A DNA stretch of 64,000 nt from Lentihominibacter hominis (GCF_014385065.1 NZ_JACRTA010000001.1:62001-126000); one strand, 5' to 3'. Counted from the stretch's first letter, positions 26,995 through 35,934 are shown. A program made the numbers and translations. The notes: generated by a model not told the origin, from the letters alone.

Positions 26995-28539
26995 TTACTT
27001 ACCTCCATTCAATATTTCATATGCTTTTTTATTGTTTTTATGTAATTCCTTAAATACAGGCATTATCTTCGTATAAACTTCATAATTTGCAAGGTTTGGT
27101 TTATAAGTAGTATCTACCTTGATGATCTTTTTGATATCCTTGATATCGTCCAACATGCCAAGGCTTACTGCCGTCAAAGCTGCCGCTCCCATTGCCCCTA
27201 CCTGACGAGGACTTTCGATAGTTTCAACATCTCTTCCAAGAACATCAGCCATCACCTGGCATATATACGGCGCAATAGCACTTCCGCCCGAAAATCTCAC
27301 AACAGGATTTGTCTCAAATGATTTCTCCGTACATTCAAGCAGCCAGCGCATGTGCATACATACACCTTCTATAACTGACTTCATCAGATCGCTGCCTCTT
27401 GTTGTAATATCAAGATTGAAAAACATTCCTCTTGAGTTGGCATCATCAAAAGGACATCTGTTTCCATGCATCCAAGGCGAGAAAACAACACCGTTGCTGC
27501 CTGCAGGAGTATCTTTGATATACTCTATCATTTCATCGTAGTCCATACCCATCTGATCCATACGGTCTTTCACCCATTCCATACACTTCCCGGAAGTCTC
27601 TACTTCAGCGATATAGTTATATGTAGTAGGATCAACTCCTATAAGCGCTCCGATGAGGTTGCCAAGATCAAGGTGCAATTTGTCTACTGTAGTAGCCACC
27701 CATCCCGACGTACCTGAATATATGAGAACATCTCCCACCTCTACACATCCGGCTCCTACGGAACATAGGCTGACATCGCTTCCGCCTGAGAATACAGGAG
27801 TACCTTCGGCAAGGCCCAGCTCTGCCGCAGCATGCGGAAGCATTTTGCCAACTTCATCAGTAGAAGCGCATACTTCAGGCAGATGTTTCATATCGATCTT
27901 AAGCATTTTGCAGAGTTTCTCACTCCAACAATTTTTATGTACATCATATAGGAAGGTACCGCAGGCATCATCTCTGCTTGCTTTCATATTTCCGGTAGCC
28001 TTACATATAAGATATTCTTTTGCATCCAGCCATTTATATGTCTTTTCAAAAATCTCGGGCTCATTTTCTTTCACCCAGAGATATTTCCATGCAGGATCTT
28101 TGGCACTTCCTGATACTGCCCCGGTAGTCCTCATGTATTTCAGAACCTTGATTATATCCAGACCTTCCACTTTTATACCGGTGCTCATACAATCTTTAAA
28201 CTGTTTATCAGCTCTGCTGTCCATACAGCTCATAGCTCTGCGCAAAGGGTTCCCTTCTTCATCCACCATAACTACAGTTTGAAACTGAGAACAAAATGAA
28301 ATTCCTTTTATTTCCTCTTTTGCAGTACCACTTTTTTCAAGGAGCTTCTTCGTACCTTCGGCCATAGCGCTCCACCAATCATCCGGATCCTGCTCTACGC
28401 CTCCGTTTTCCAATACATGAAGAGCATAATGCTCTGTCTCTCCTGCTAAATACTTCACACTCTCTTCTGCGGAAATATCGAACAAACAAACTTTTAATCC
28501 TGTCGTTCCGACATCATAAGTGATCACTTTAACTGCCAT
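26995..28539 (-). CDS. FGGY-family carbohydrate kinase
   Basis: About 514 aa, usual FGGY length. The first ATP-binding domain begins VITYDVGTTGLKVCLFD; FCSQFQTVVMVDEEGNPLR and the later GGSDVSLCSVGAG, IYSGTSGWVA and VRFSGGSAIAPYICQVMAD match xylulokinase-type kinases. I place the start at ATG 28537-28539, 7 bases after GGGAGG; a longer frame starting at 28563 would contain that site. It phosphorylates a sugar, polyol or ketose; the substrate cannot be read. First enzyme gene after the TetR regulator. Confidence 0.88.
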   Translation of the reverse strand: MAVKVITYDVGTTGLKVCLFDISAEESVKYLAGETEHYALHVLENGGVEQDPDDWWSAMAEGTKKLLEKSGTAKEEIKGISFCSQFQTVVMVDEEGNPLRRAMSCMDSRADKQFKDCMSTGIKVEGLDIIKVLKYMRTTGAVSGSAKDPAWKYLWVKENEPEIFEKTYKWLDAKEYLICKATGNMKASRDDACGTFLYDVHKNCWSEKLCKMLKIDMKHLPEVCASTDEVGKMLPHAAAELGLAEGTPVFSGGSDVSLCSVGAGCVEVGDVLIYSGTSGWVATTVDKLHLDLGNLIGALIGVDPTTYNYIAEVETSGKCMEWVKDRMDQMGMDYDEMIEYIKDTPAGSNGVVFSPWMHGNRCPFDDANSRGMFFNLDITTRGSDLMKSVIEGVCMHMRWLLECTEKSFETNPVVRFSGGSAIAPYICQVMADVLGRDVETIESPRQVGAMGAAALTAVSLGMLDDIKDIKKIIKVDTTYKPNLANYEVYTKIMPVFKELHKNNKKAYEILNGGK

Positions 28540-28606
28540 ATTAGTTTCCTCCCTTCGGATCATGTCAGTATCCCGTAACCCATATTGTTTTCTCTCAGTA
28601 TTCCCT

Positions 28607-29149
28607 TCATCCCAAAATCATGTCGATCATATTTCTCATTTCTTTCTTCATCTTGTCAGCATCAAAAGCCATATCATGAAGATGATAATGATTGACTATT
28701 CCATAATAAGCACCTGTAAGAAGAATTATTTTTTCTTCCTTGCAGGATTCTTTTCCCTGGAGATTTTTGCGGATGAGCTGTTCGATCATCCTCAGCGGAT
28801 TATTTTCCTCACCGCTCATCACTGCCGTATAAATAAGCTGAGTAACCAGCTGAGGATAACATGCTGTATCCATAAGGAGAGTGTCAAAAATACACATGAT
28901 ACCTTCTCTTCCACAGCATCCGCTTTCATCGTACGCTTCCTGCAGGTCATTCACTTCCTGTCCGCACAAGGCGGTAAGAAGATCGCTGGTACTGGCGAAA
29001 TAATTGAAAACAGTGCTGCGTGAAACGCCTGCTTCCTCTGCGATATCACTGAAAGCAGTATTCTCTATACCCTGTTTTTCATACAGTTTTCTTGCTGCCT
29101 TCATGATAGTCCGCTTAGTCACGGCTCTTTTGCCGCTTTCTGCTCCCAT
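28607..29149 (-). CDS. TetR/AcrR-family transcriptional regulator
   Basis: 180 aa. Helix-turn-helix at ~12-58 (IMKAARKLYEKQG, FSDIAEEAGVSRSTVFNYFASTSDLL). The C-terminal ligand domain is short and unremarkable. It is transcribed in the same direction as the FGGY kinase, aminotransferase, RLP and phosphatase genes and stands 67 bases before the kinase, so it probably heads and autoregulates this operon. An inverted repeat lies directly downstream of its promoter. Confidence 0.88.
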   Translation of the reverse strand: MGAESGKRAVTKRTIMKAARKLYEKQGIENTAFSDIAEEAGVSRSTVFNYFASTSDLLTALCGQEVNDLQEAYDESGCCGREGIMCIFDTLLMDTACYPQLVTQLIYTAVMSGEENNPLRMIEQLIRKNLQGKESCKEEKIILLTGAYYGIVNHYHLHDMAFDADKMKKEMRNMIDMILG

Positions 29150-29191
29150 AAAAACATCCCGCCTTTCTTCTCTCCTGCAATTTCCGAATTG

Positions 29192-29248
29192 AACTGTAGT
29201 CCAATTTGTACTATAGTTTAATTATCTCATTTTTTAAAAAATAGTCAA
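29192..29248 (-). promoter_or_regulatory. Promoter and operator of the TetR/RuBisCO-like operon
   Basis: On the minus strand, -35 TTGACT (complement at 29243-29248) and -10 GATAAT (complement at 29221-29226) are 16 bases apart. Just downstream is the inverted repeat AACTATAGT-N9-ACTACAGTT (29192-29218; 8 of 9 positions pair), fitting a TetR-type operator over the transcription start. The rest of 29150-29458 is AT-rich and holds no gene I can support. Confidence 0.65.
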
Positions 29249-29413
29249 TGGCATTTATGTAAAAACATAAAAAAACATAATCTGCAACAAAAAACAGGAG
29301 CGGCAAAGATTTTAAACCTTTTTGCTCCCGTATACATCATGGGTATTCTGCAGTTCCTACATTCTCCCCACAAAACTAAAACAACATCCTGTTCAAGAAA
29401 TATTCCATCTCAC

Positions 29414-29438
29414 CTTTCCGCAAAAAAGTAACGGAAAG
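29414..29438 (+). terminator. Small hairpin with plus-strand T-run
   Basis: Stem CTTTCCG / CGGAAAG with an 11-base loop followed on the plus strand by six T. It lies just after the end of the minus-strand alkylation-repair gene. No plus-strand gene ends here, so its role is unclear; it may limit antisense transcription. Confidence 0.4.
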
Positions 29439-29458
29439 TTTTTTATCATTTATCTGCT

Positions 29459-30571
29459 CTATGTTATCTCAGAACATTTTACATCAAAATCCAAAGTCCT
29501 GTATTCTGAGCCATTGACAATAAGCGAAACAGAATGTGTCCCCGGATAGTGTTTTCTCGTGCTCCGATCTGCAAACGAATGCCGTTTCATATAAAATCTT
29601 TCTTCACCTGATTTCAGAAATATCTCAGATATCCAAAATACCTTTCGGCTTCGCCTGCCGTTTGCTCTAATATAATCAACACCATATTCAAGGCGCACCT
29701 CAGAGTCTGCCTTAGAGGATATAACGAATGAAAATGACATCTCATTTCCAATATAAACATCTTTCTCACCCAATACGAATTCATGAATATCAATACATTC
29801 ACAATCTCCGAAACCAAAAATCTTCAAAACATCTTTATTCCCTTTTTTAAGCAAGGTTCTACACCCATGCTTTATGATCCAGTCAGTATAACGGCTTTTG
29901 CCAAACCACTTATTTGCAATCTGAATGATCAATTCAGGATGTGTCTTTGAGATATCATTAAGATTATTAGCGACACTTTTACGTACATACAGTGATGGAT
30001 CATCTTTCAGTTTTTCTAAAATATCTAAAACAGGCAGCGGATTTTTCTTAAAACTGATCAATACCTGCGCCCAAGGAAGCATCGGCCGGCATCCTTCACT
30101 GGCAAGACGGCGGACATGATCATTATCATGCTCTGCCCAAACAGACATTTGACGCATCATACGATCCTCATATGTTATAATAAACGGTCTCACCGCAAAC
30201 TCCGAAGATGAAATCTTGGTATAGCGTTCCAATGCAGATATGGATAAATCCCAATAGCACTCACTCTGTCCGTAAACTTCTACAAAGTCCGGAAAATACA
30301 TAAGGGCGTAATCATTGAAACCCTCAGGATACTCATTAATTACTTTGTCAATGATACTGATCGCCTGCTCATAATCAGAAGGCAGATATTTACCCAGATT
30401 CACAGTGATTTTCCTCATGCGGGCTTTCAAACCCGCTTCATCCCACGCTTCGTCCATGACATCATCTACAAAATCAACAGTCCGAAATGATGGATATACA
30501 CTTTTTACACTGACAGCTAACCTGTGAATATGATTACTATTATAAAACTTGTTTTTTAAAGCTTCCGGCAT
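29459..30571 (-). CDS. AlkC-type DNA alkylation repair glycosylase
   Basis: 370 aa. Residues ~1-240 are built of HEAT-like helical repeats (ADFVEVYGQSE-type helices, DNDHVRRLASEGCRPMLPWA, DPSLYVRKSVANNLNDISK). Residues ~255-370 look like an Ig-like beta domain (FVLGEKDVYIGNEMSFSFVI ... HSVSLIVNGSEYRTLDF). This architecture is that of AlkC, which removes 3-methylcytosine and 3-methyladenine without flipping the base; AlkD lacks the second domain. GGAGG precedes ATG by 8 bases. It stands apart from its neighbours. Confidence 0.82.
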   Translation of the reverse strand: MPEALKNKFYNSNHIHRLAVSVKSVYPSFRTVDFVDDVMDEAWDEAGLKARMRKITVNLGKYLPSDYEQAISIIDKVINEYPEGFNDYALMYFPDFVEVYGQSECYWDLSISALERYTKISSSEFAVRPFIITYEDRMMRQMSVWAEHDNDHVRRLASEGCRPMLPWAQVLISFKKNPLPVLDILEKLKDDPSLYVRKSVANNLNDISKTHPELIIQIANKWFGKSRYTDWIIKHGCRTLLKKGNKDVLKIFGFGDCECIDIHEFVLGEKDVYIGNEMSFSFVISSKADSEVRLEYGVDYIRANGRRSRKVFWISEIFLKSGEERFYMKRHSFADRSTRKHYPGTHSVSLIVNGSEYRTLDFDVKCSEIT

Positions 30572-30602
30572 AAATAATCCCTCCAGATATAAATTATCTT
30601 AA

Positions 30603-31166
30603 TCATAAAGATTTTATTTTTTTCGCCGGCACGCCTCCAACAATGAGATTTTCCTCAATGTCTTTAGAAACTACAGCTCCTGCTGCAACAATAGCGCCGT
30701 CACCAATGGTTACACCGGGTAAAACCACTGCATTTGAACCAATCCATACATTTTTGCCTATGTGGATGGGAGCAAGGTGCATCGTTGCTCTGTTATCAGG
30801 AGAAAAATCATGGTTAATAGTTGCCAATACAACATTATGTCCTATTAAACTTCCATCTCCTATGTAAATTCCACCTTGATCCTGAAACTTACATCCTGCA
30901 TTTATAAATACATTCTTTCCTATATGTATATTTTTCCCAAAATCCGTATAGAAAGGCGGAAACAAAGAAAAACCATCATCTACCCTTTTGCCGGTCAGCT
31001 TACAAAACAGCTCTCTCAGTTCTTCTGTTTCATGATAGGAAGTATTTATTTCCATTGTAATCTTAATAGCCTCCTGTGCGGCTTCATGCATAAACTTATG
31101 TTCCTCCGAATTTCCTACAACGGTATTGCCGCCATTAACGAACTCTAAATACTGACTTAAATTCAT
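30603..31166 (-). CDS. Left-handed beta-helix acetyltransferase, maltose/galactoside O-acetyltransferase-like
   Basis: 187 aa, family-typical length. An N-terminal helical segment (FVNGG through KRVDDG) is followed by hexapeptide repeats ([30 protein letters not shown] with the catalytic His, [31 protein letters not shown]). It transfers acetyl from acetyl-CoA to a sugar hydroxyl. Substrate unknown; Maa/LacA/NodL are the models. Ribosome binding site is weak (AAGGGAATATGAAG). Confidence 0.88.
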   Translation of the reverse strand: MNLSQYLEFVNGGNTVVGNSEEHKFMHEAAQEAIKITMEINTSYHETEELRELFCKLTGKRVDDGFSLFPPFYTDFGKNIHIGKNVFINAGCKFQDQGGIYIGDGSLIGHNVVLATINHDFSPDNRATMHLAPIHIGKNVWIGSNAVVLPGVTIGDGAIVAAGAVVSKDIEENLIVGGVPAKKIKSL

Positions 31167-31336
31167 ACTTCATATTCCCTTTCCAGCTATAATTATTTTT
31201 TTCATAGCTTCATAATTTTCCGGCTTTTATGTCAATTAGCTTTTCTTCCTTTGATACTCTGCTTTCCTATTATATAACCCTTTTCCTTCTGTCCCAATTG
31301 ACAAACCTAAGATACTATATCAGATCTTATGTAAAA

Positions 31337-31367
31337 ACCCATCAAGAAGATTATCCTCTCAATGGGT
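31337..31367 (-). terminator. Terminator of the SPFH/zinc-ribbon/TPM operon
   Basis: On the minus strand ACCCAT ... ATGGGT with an inner AGAGGA/TCTTCT stem, followed by TTTTTA. It lies 84 bases after the TPM gene stop. Confidence 0.65.
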
Positions 31368-31450
31368 ATATACCGTTTTAATCGTAGAATCTTAAAACTC
31401 GAAATCCATAATATCGGATAGCGCTCCATCAATATCCGCTCTGCCAATAT

Positions 31451-32263
31451 TTAAAATTTTCCTGAAGAGCCTCCATGCGTTGCTCCTGAGGAACTCGTAT
31501 GTGTACTACTTCCCGAGGAAGATTCTCTTTCGGTTACATCAACATTTTTATATAGGAAATTATCATGCTGCCTCGTAAGACGAAGACTTCCCGAACGAAT
31601 ATAGTTATTTGCATCAGCTTGCCTCCTTACAGTCTTAAGAGCAGCTTTATCTGTTCCCACAATTATAAAAGCTATAATAATGCCAATCACCAATCCTATT
31701 ATAATATCAACAGCCAGATTTATATCTTTCTCTTCTCCAGGCAAACTGCCATTGTCATAAGGTTCTCCGGTACGGGCCTGAGTAATAAACTCATCACACA
31801 GATCAGCGTATTGATTAAAAGCAGTCAAGTAATCATTTTCCGAAAGCGCACCGGACATCTGTTCAACCATGTATTCCTGTCCCGCATCGGTAAATGCCGT
31901 TATGCCGAATCCACATGTGCTTATCGCCCAATCTCTGCTCTGAGGATTTATGACAAACAATATTCCGCTTTTGTCTTTTCCCCATCCGTATCCTGATGCA
32001 TCATAATAATCATCGGCATAATCTGTTGGCGTCTTACCATCAAACGTATTTGTAGTATATATTACCACTTCACAATTCTGCCTTGCAGATATATCATTTA
32101 ACTTATCATTCAGTGCAGCAAGGTCTTCGTCGGATTTTACACAATAAGCAGAATCCAAACATAATACTTTGCCGCTTCCTGCTTCAGCTGCCGTTACAGA
32201 CACTGTAAAAAATCCTATAATCAAAAACACACTGACTGCAATCAACAATATTTGTTTTCTCAT
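31451..32263 (-). CDS. TPM-domain membrane protein (YgcG/YdjH-like)
   Basis: 270 aa. A signal peptide (QILLIAVSVFLIIGFFTVSVTAA without the final residues, ~4-26) precedes a TPM domain (~35-165, with DKSGILFVINPQSRDWAIS and GFGITAF). A transmembrane helix at ~180-205 (LAVDIIIGLVIGIIIAFII) is followed by a cytoplasmic tail ending in a Ser/Gly/His-rich stretch. The trio zinc-ribbon protein, TPM protein and SPFH protein corresponds to YdjG, YdjH and YdjI of Bacillus subtilis. Last gene of this three-gene operon, 12 bases after the zinc-ribbon gene. Confidence 0.82.
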   Translation of the reverse strand: MRKQILLIAVSVFLIIGFFTVSVTAAEAGSGKVLCLDSAYCVKSDEDLAALNDKLNDISARQNCEVVIYTTNTFDGKTPTDYADDYYDASGYGWGKDKSGILFVINPQSRDWAISTCGFGITAFTDAGQEYMVEQMSGALSENDYLTAFNQYADLCDEFITQARTGEPYDNGSLPGEEKDINLAVDIIIGLVIGIIIAFIIVGTDKAALKTVRRQADANNYIRSGSLRLTRQHDNFLYKNVDVTERESSSGSSTHTSSSGATHGGSSGKF

Positions 32264-32275
32264 TTCTGCTGCCTC

Positions 32276-33328
32276 CTATACAAACATATAATCAATAACA
32301 GCAGCGAGCACTGTCCCGATAACCGCGAAAATTCCTGCCATCATACGGAATTTTTTCCAATAGGCCTTTTTATCCATAGGGAGATCTCCTATGAACTTCC
32401 CTGTCTGCCCATTCATCGCAAATGTATATGTATTTCCCTGCCATGTTGTATTCAGAAGCCAAACCGGATATAAAGCATACTGCGCGCTGCCATGCTGCAG
32501 ATTTACAACACTGCTCTGAGGTATAACAGAACTGTATCCGCCAACAGTATCCCGGAAAATATCTTCTGTACTGGTTTTGACCCGATTATTAGCTATATCT
32601 ATACTATCTTTGGCATCGATATCGTATTTGTCAGCCATATATCCTGCCAAATACGATTTTTTAAATTCAACAGCCTCGCTAAAATCAAAGGGCTCTATAG
32701 ATTCCATCAAATCATTCGGCATCTTCAGAGAACCGTCAACCGGAATATTATCAAATATAACATTGCCCTCTCGGTAAATATCATAATAACTGTGTTCTAC
32801 ATAATTATGCTTGCTGTCACTCCAGCTTCTGATCCTTTCACCTCTGTAATTCATATTTGCAGAAACGTTTGCATTGAACAGCCAAAATGGTATATAAACA
32901 CCTTTTATCTCATCTATATGATTTTCATCCTTAAAAAGCGCCGGAACCAGTTTTTTACTGCTTACATGTCTCCTCAGCGCTGCCTTGGCTGCGTTTTTAT
33001 CAAGTTTAAAAGGTATCACATAATCCGGCTTCAGCATTCCCGAAAGCTTCCCTTTCAAAACTACAGGATTGCCGCAGTAAGGACAGCTTGTTGATACAGT
33101 CGTATCTTCACAGACAATTTCTCCTCCACACGAATTGCAGCTGTAAACTTCCATGCTGCTTTCTTCCCCTTCATCCCATTGGCTTCCGGGCCGTACTTCC
33201 CAGTTCATACCGTCATTTTCTTCAAACTGCGAAATTTCATATTCACTGTCACAAAAAGGACATTTAATTTTCTGGCTTTTAGAATCAAATGTAAGTGATC
33301 CTCCGCAGGCAGGACATTCATACTCCAT
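32276..33328 (-). CDS. TFIIB-type zinc-ribbon membrane protein (YdjG-like)
   Basis: 350 aa. Two N-terminal zinc ribbons: CPACGGSL ... CPFCDSEY (residues ~5-28) and CNSCGGEI ... CPYCGNPV (~63-88). A beta-rich central domain follows (YIPFWLFNANVSANMNYRGE, LYPVWLLNTTWQGNTYTFAM), and a C-terminal membrane helix (MAGIFAVIGTVLAAVIDYMF). It probably anchors a complex with the neighbouring SPFH and TPM proteins at the membrane. Spacing to both neighbours is about 12 bases. Confidence 0.8.
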   Translation of the reverse strand: MEYECPACGGSLTFDSKSQKIKCPFCDSEYEISQFEENDGMNWEVRPGSQWDEGEESSMEVYSCNSCGGEIVCEDTTVSTSCPYCGNPVVLKGKLSGMLKPDYVIPFKLDKNAAKAALRRHVSSKKLVPALFKDENHIDEIKGVYIPFWLFNANVSANMNYRGERIRSWSDSKHNYVEHSYYDIYREGNVIFDNIPVDGSLKMPNDLMESIEPFDFSEAVEFKKSYLAGYMADKYDIDAKDSIDIANNRVKTSTEDIFRDTVGGYSSVIPQSSVVNLQHGSAQYALYPVWLLNTTWQGNTYTFAMNGQTGKFIGDLPMDKKAYWKKFRMMAGIFAVIGTVLAAVIDYMFV

Positions 33329-33341
33329 AACTATAACTCTC

Positions 33342-34754
33342 CTATCTTACATCATTATCATCAAATATATCTCCGCATTGAGGACAGAATTTAGGAGGCT
33401 TTTGCGGATTTTCAGGTTCCCATCCACACTTGTCACACTTATATAAAGATGCCTCCGCCGGTTTCTTTGCTCCGCATTCCGTACAGAACTTTCCTTTGTT
33501 TACTGCCCCGCATTCACATGTCCACCCAGCAGCTTTTTCAGGCCTTGGACTTCCGCATTGAGGACAGAATTTTCCTGCTGTAGTGATTCCGCATTTGCAC
33601 GTCCATTCTTCTGTTTTATCGGGCTTAGGGTTCCCACATTCAGGACAGAATTTTCCTGCTGTAGTGGTTCCGCATTTACATGTCCATTCTTCCGCATCTC
33701 CTGCAGATGTCTGCGGCTGTGCCCGCTGTTCTGTGTTCTGCTGCTTTCTTCCCATTTCAAAAAGATTCTCAGAATTCATACCGCCTGCCATTCCTGCCAT
33801 GCCCATTCCTACAAATCCTCCCATTGCTCCATTTTCATTTTCTGCAGCAGCTCTCATCGCATCCGCTTGCGCCTGCACAAGATTTCCTGCCGCCATAGTA
33901 GGATCTGACATCATAACAGCTTGCTGAAGATTTTGTATTTTCAGCTTATCTTTTTCTGAAACCGACACAGAATTCACTCCAAATGAAACAATCTGCACTC
34001 CTCGCCGTTCAATCCATTCCTTTGTTAAGACATCATTGAGGCCGTCAGCTATCATATCTGTATAAAGAGGAATCTCACTGTAATCCACACCCATGGCAGA
34101 TACCCTGGCAAGAGCCGGCTGAAGAGCTTTAAGGAGTTCTGACTTCATCTGACTCTCAATTTCTCCGCGCTCAAATCGGTTTTCCACATTTCCGCACACG
34201 TTTGTATAAAAAAGCATGGGATTCACAATCCTATATGAATATTCGCCATTACATCTAAGATCTACTCCCAGGCTTTTTCCCGAATCTTTATCTATAACCA
34301 CCTTAAACGGCACCGGATTCATGGTCCCATATTTATTGCCGTAAATTTCCTTGATATTAAAATAATAAATCCTCTGATCCTTACCGACTCCGCCGCCAAA
34401 CGTAAAACGTTCCCATGCATCTCTTGCGGCACCTTCCAAATCAAATTCAAATTCCCCTGCAAAAATAGACGGAGTCAAATCATTCCTATAGGTGAATAAT
34501 CCCGGCTCTGCACAAAACTCTATCACTTTTCCCTGTTCCACAATCATCATACACTGTCCATCAGCAACAGCTATACCTGAGCCGTCTGATATAACATTAG
34601 TTTCTCCTCTTTTATTGGATGAACGATCTGAACTTTTTTTAGTTCCTTTGACAACCAGAACGTTTTCATCCATAGAGTCACAACTGAAAAAGTCTCTCCA
34701 TTGATCTGCCAAAGCACCTCCTGCTGCACCTAAAGCCGCTTTAATAAGTCCCAT
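33342..34754 (-). CDS. SPFH-domain protein with four C-terminal zinc ribbons (YdjI-like)
   Basis: 470 aa. The SPFH part (~1-330; CSMDENVLVVKG-like N-terminus, QCMMIVEQGKVIEF, VSAMGVDYSEIPLYTDM, VQIVSFGVNSVSVSEKDK) belongs to the virion-core/YdjI family. After a Gly/Met/Gln-rich linker come four zinc ribbons (CKCG...CPECG, CKCG...CPQCG, CECG...CTECG, CDKCG...CPQCG). The first two repeat almost exactly in DNA. In B. subtilis the equivalent complex brings PspA to the membrane under stress; no pspA is found here. AGGAGG precedes ATG. Confidence 0.83.
   Translation of the reverse strand: MGLIKAALGAAGGALADQWRDFFSCDSMDENVLVVKGTKKSSDRSSNKRGETNVISDGSGIAVADGQCMMIVEQGKVIEFCAEPGLFTYRNDLTPSIFAGEFEFDLEGAARDAWERFTFGGGVGKDQRIYYFNIKEIYGNKYGTMNPVPFKVVIDKDSGKSLGVDLRCNGEYSYRIVNPMLFYTNVCGNVENRFERGEIESQMKSELLKALQPALARVSAMGVDYSEIPLYTDMIADGLNDVLTKEWIERRGVQIVSFGVNSVSVSEKDKLKIQNLQQAVMMSDPTMAAGNLVQAQADAMRAAAENENGAMGGFVGMGMAGMAGGMNSENLFEMGRKQQNTEQRAQPQTSAGDAEEWTCKCGTTTAGKFCPECGNPKPDKTEEWTCKCGITTAGKFCPQCGSPRPEKAAGWTCECGAVNKGKFCTECGAKKPAEASLYKCDKCGWEPENPQKPPKFCPQCGDIFDDNDVR
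33540..33700. repeat. Tandem repeat encoding two zinc ribbons
   Basis: Two near-identical copies about 81 bases apart inside the SPFH gene (around 33,559-33,612 and 33,640-33,693, sharing GGACAGAATTTTCCTGCTGT and most of what follows). They code for EEWTCKCG-x-TTAGKFCPxCG. The high DNA identity suggests recent duplication of one ribbon; a third, more diverged ribbon lies beside them. Confidence 0.7.
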
Positions 34755-34886
34755 TATTCTTCCTCCTATTTTATAATTTGTTCAGTCAAAGATATACAAC
34801 CCATGTATCACTGTCATTTGATTCTATATGTTAATTATATATCAGCAGCATATTTTTGTATATTTAAATTTTTAAAGATAAGAATT

Positions 34887-35384
34887 TTACTTTTCATTTT
34901 TAGATACATACATTACTTCACGAAGTTGTTTCCCTCCAATATCATCGTTCATAACATTATCTGTTTGGATGAAATTATGCTTTATATAAAATTCTTTTGC
35001 TGAAGTATTATCTTCCAATACCCATAAAAGTAACTTTTCGTACCCTTGTTTTTTTAGTTCAGAAACCGCTTTATCAAATAATTTCCCCCCGTATCCCTTT
35101 CCTATATAATCCGGGAGCAGATAAATCGAAATAATCTCTCCGTATGTAGGATAATCAGAGAAACGCGACTTGCAAAAACTGCTCGTCCCTATATACTTTC
35201 CATCCTCAACACATACAAGAGTATTCCAACCAGGAGAATCCAATACCGTGGCCCAGCTCCCCTCTTCAATTGAATCAAGAAATTTTTGAGGAATAATATT
35301 CTTATACACACACTTCCAACTCTCTTCATATATTCTACTTACTTGCATCCTATCATCTGATGGCGTTATATACCTAATTTCCAA
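34887..35384 (-). CDS. GNAT-family N-acetyltransferase
   Basis: 165 aa. The acetyl-CoA binding motif is YLLPDYIGKGYGGKLFDKAV (residues ~84-104), followed by KLLLWVLEDNTSAKEFYIKHNF, the usual GNAT motif B. Substrate unknown. The start is just downstream (minus strand) of a symmetric TTCACAA-A-TTGTGAA element. Confidence 0.88.
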   Translation of the reverse strand: MEIRYITPSDDRMQVSRIYEESWKCVYKNIIPQKFLDSIEEGSWATVLDSPGWNTLVCVEDGKYIGTSSFCKSRFSDYPTYGEIISIYLLPDYIGKGYGGKLFDKAVSELKKQGYEKLLLWVLEDNTSAKEFYIKHNFIQTDNVMNDDIGGKQLREVMYVSKNEK

Positions 35385-35414
35385 GTACTACCTCCACAAA
35401 AAATAATTTTCCAT

Positions 35415-35429
35415 TTCACAAATTGTGAA
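35415..35429. promoter_or_regulatory. Symmetric element upstream of the GNAT gene
   Basis: TTCACAAATTGTGAA has two perfect 7-base half sites around a central A and lies about 31 bases before the GNAT start. Its size and symmetry fit a dimeric repressor operator; the regulator is unknown. Confidence 0.4.
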
Positions 35430-35879
35430 TAATTGCTGATTTTACTATATTTATAAGCAGTCTGTCATCATAGATGCCAACTATAATTTCTCCAAAATAA
35501 TAAACCTCATCATCATTACCTCATAAATGATTTCTTCTAACTCAGATAATGTCCTAAAATGAACCACAAACATTCTTTACTTAGCGCCGTCATACGCCTC
35601 AAATTTCTATTATCATTCTATTTCTCATTATATAAGATTTAAACTTTTCGTACGCACGTTTTTCTCATAAAAAGTTCTGCTTCCGACTGCGATCCAAAAT
35701 ATAACAAAGCAGGATTATTATCTTTTACGGGTTGAAAAAGTTTACTTCTAATATCTTGTTCCTGATATTCCGGAACCATAAGCAATTCGGTGATGATTCA
35801 AGAAAAATATCCATCTGTATCATATCTTTGTATTTCATATAATTATACCACAAAGAGGAAATCTGATTAGAACAAGCAA
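35430..35879. other. Stretch without a supported gene
   Basis: About 450 AT-rich bases between the GNAT upstream element and the rpsB-tsf terminator. Only short open frames occur, the longest 61 codons and beginning inside the terminator hairpin. The block may be a decayed remnant of a lost gene, but I see no recognisable motif in any frame. Confidence 0.5.
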
Positions 35880-35924
35880 AAAACCCTTGAAGTGCCTGAT
35901 AAATGGACATTTTTCAAGGGTTTT
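35880..35924 (-). terminator. Terminator, probably of rpsB-tsf
   Basis: Perfect 12-bp stem AAAACCCTTGAA / TTCAAGGGTTTT with a 21-base loop. On the minus strand it ends in six T. It lies about 215 bases after tsf, with the structured GC-richer block in between. Confidence 0.75.
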
Positions 35925-35934
35925 AAAGTTATAT

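Noticed and set aside
33558..33927. Several overlapping plus-strand frames opposite the SPFH gene
   Set aside because: They are antisense images of the zinc-ribbon repeats: Cys/Pro/His-rich with no ribosome binding site.
35725..35910. 61-codon minus-strand frame
   Set aside because: Its start codon lies in the loop of a strong terminator hairpin, it has no ribosome binding site, and no motif is visible.
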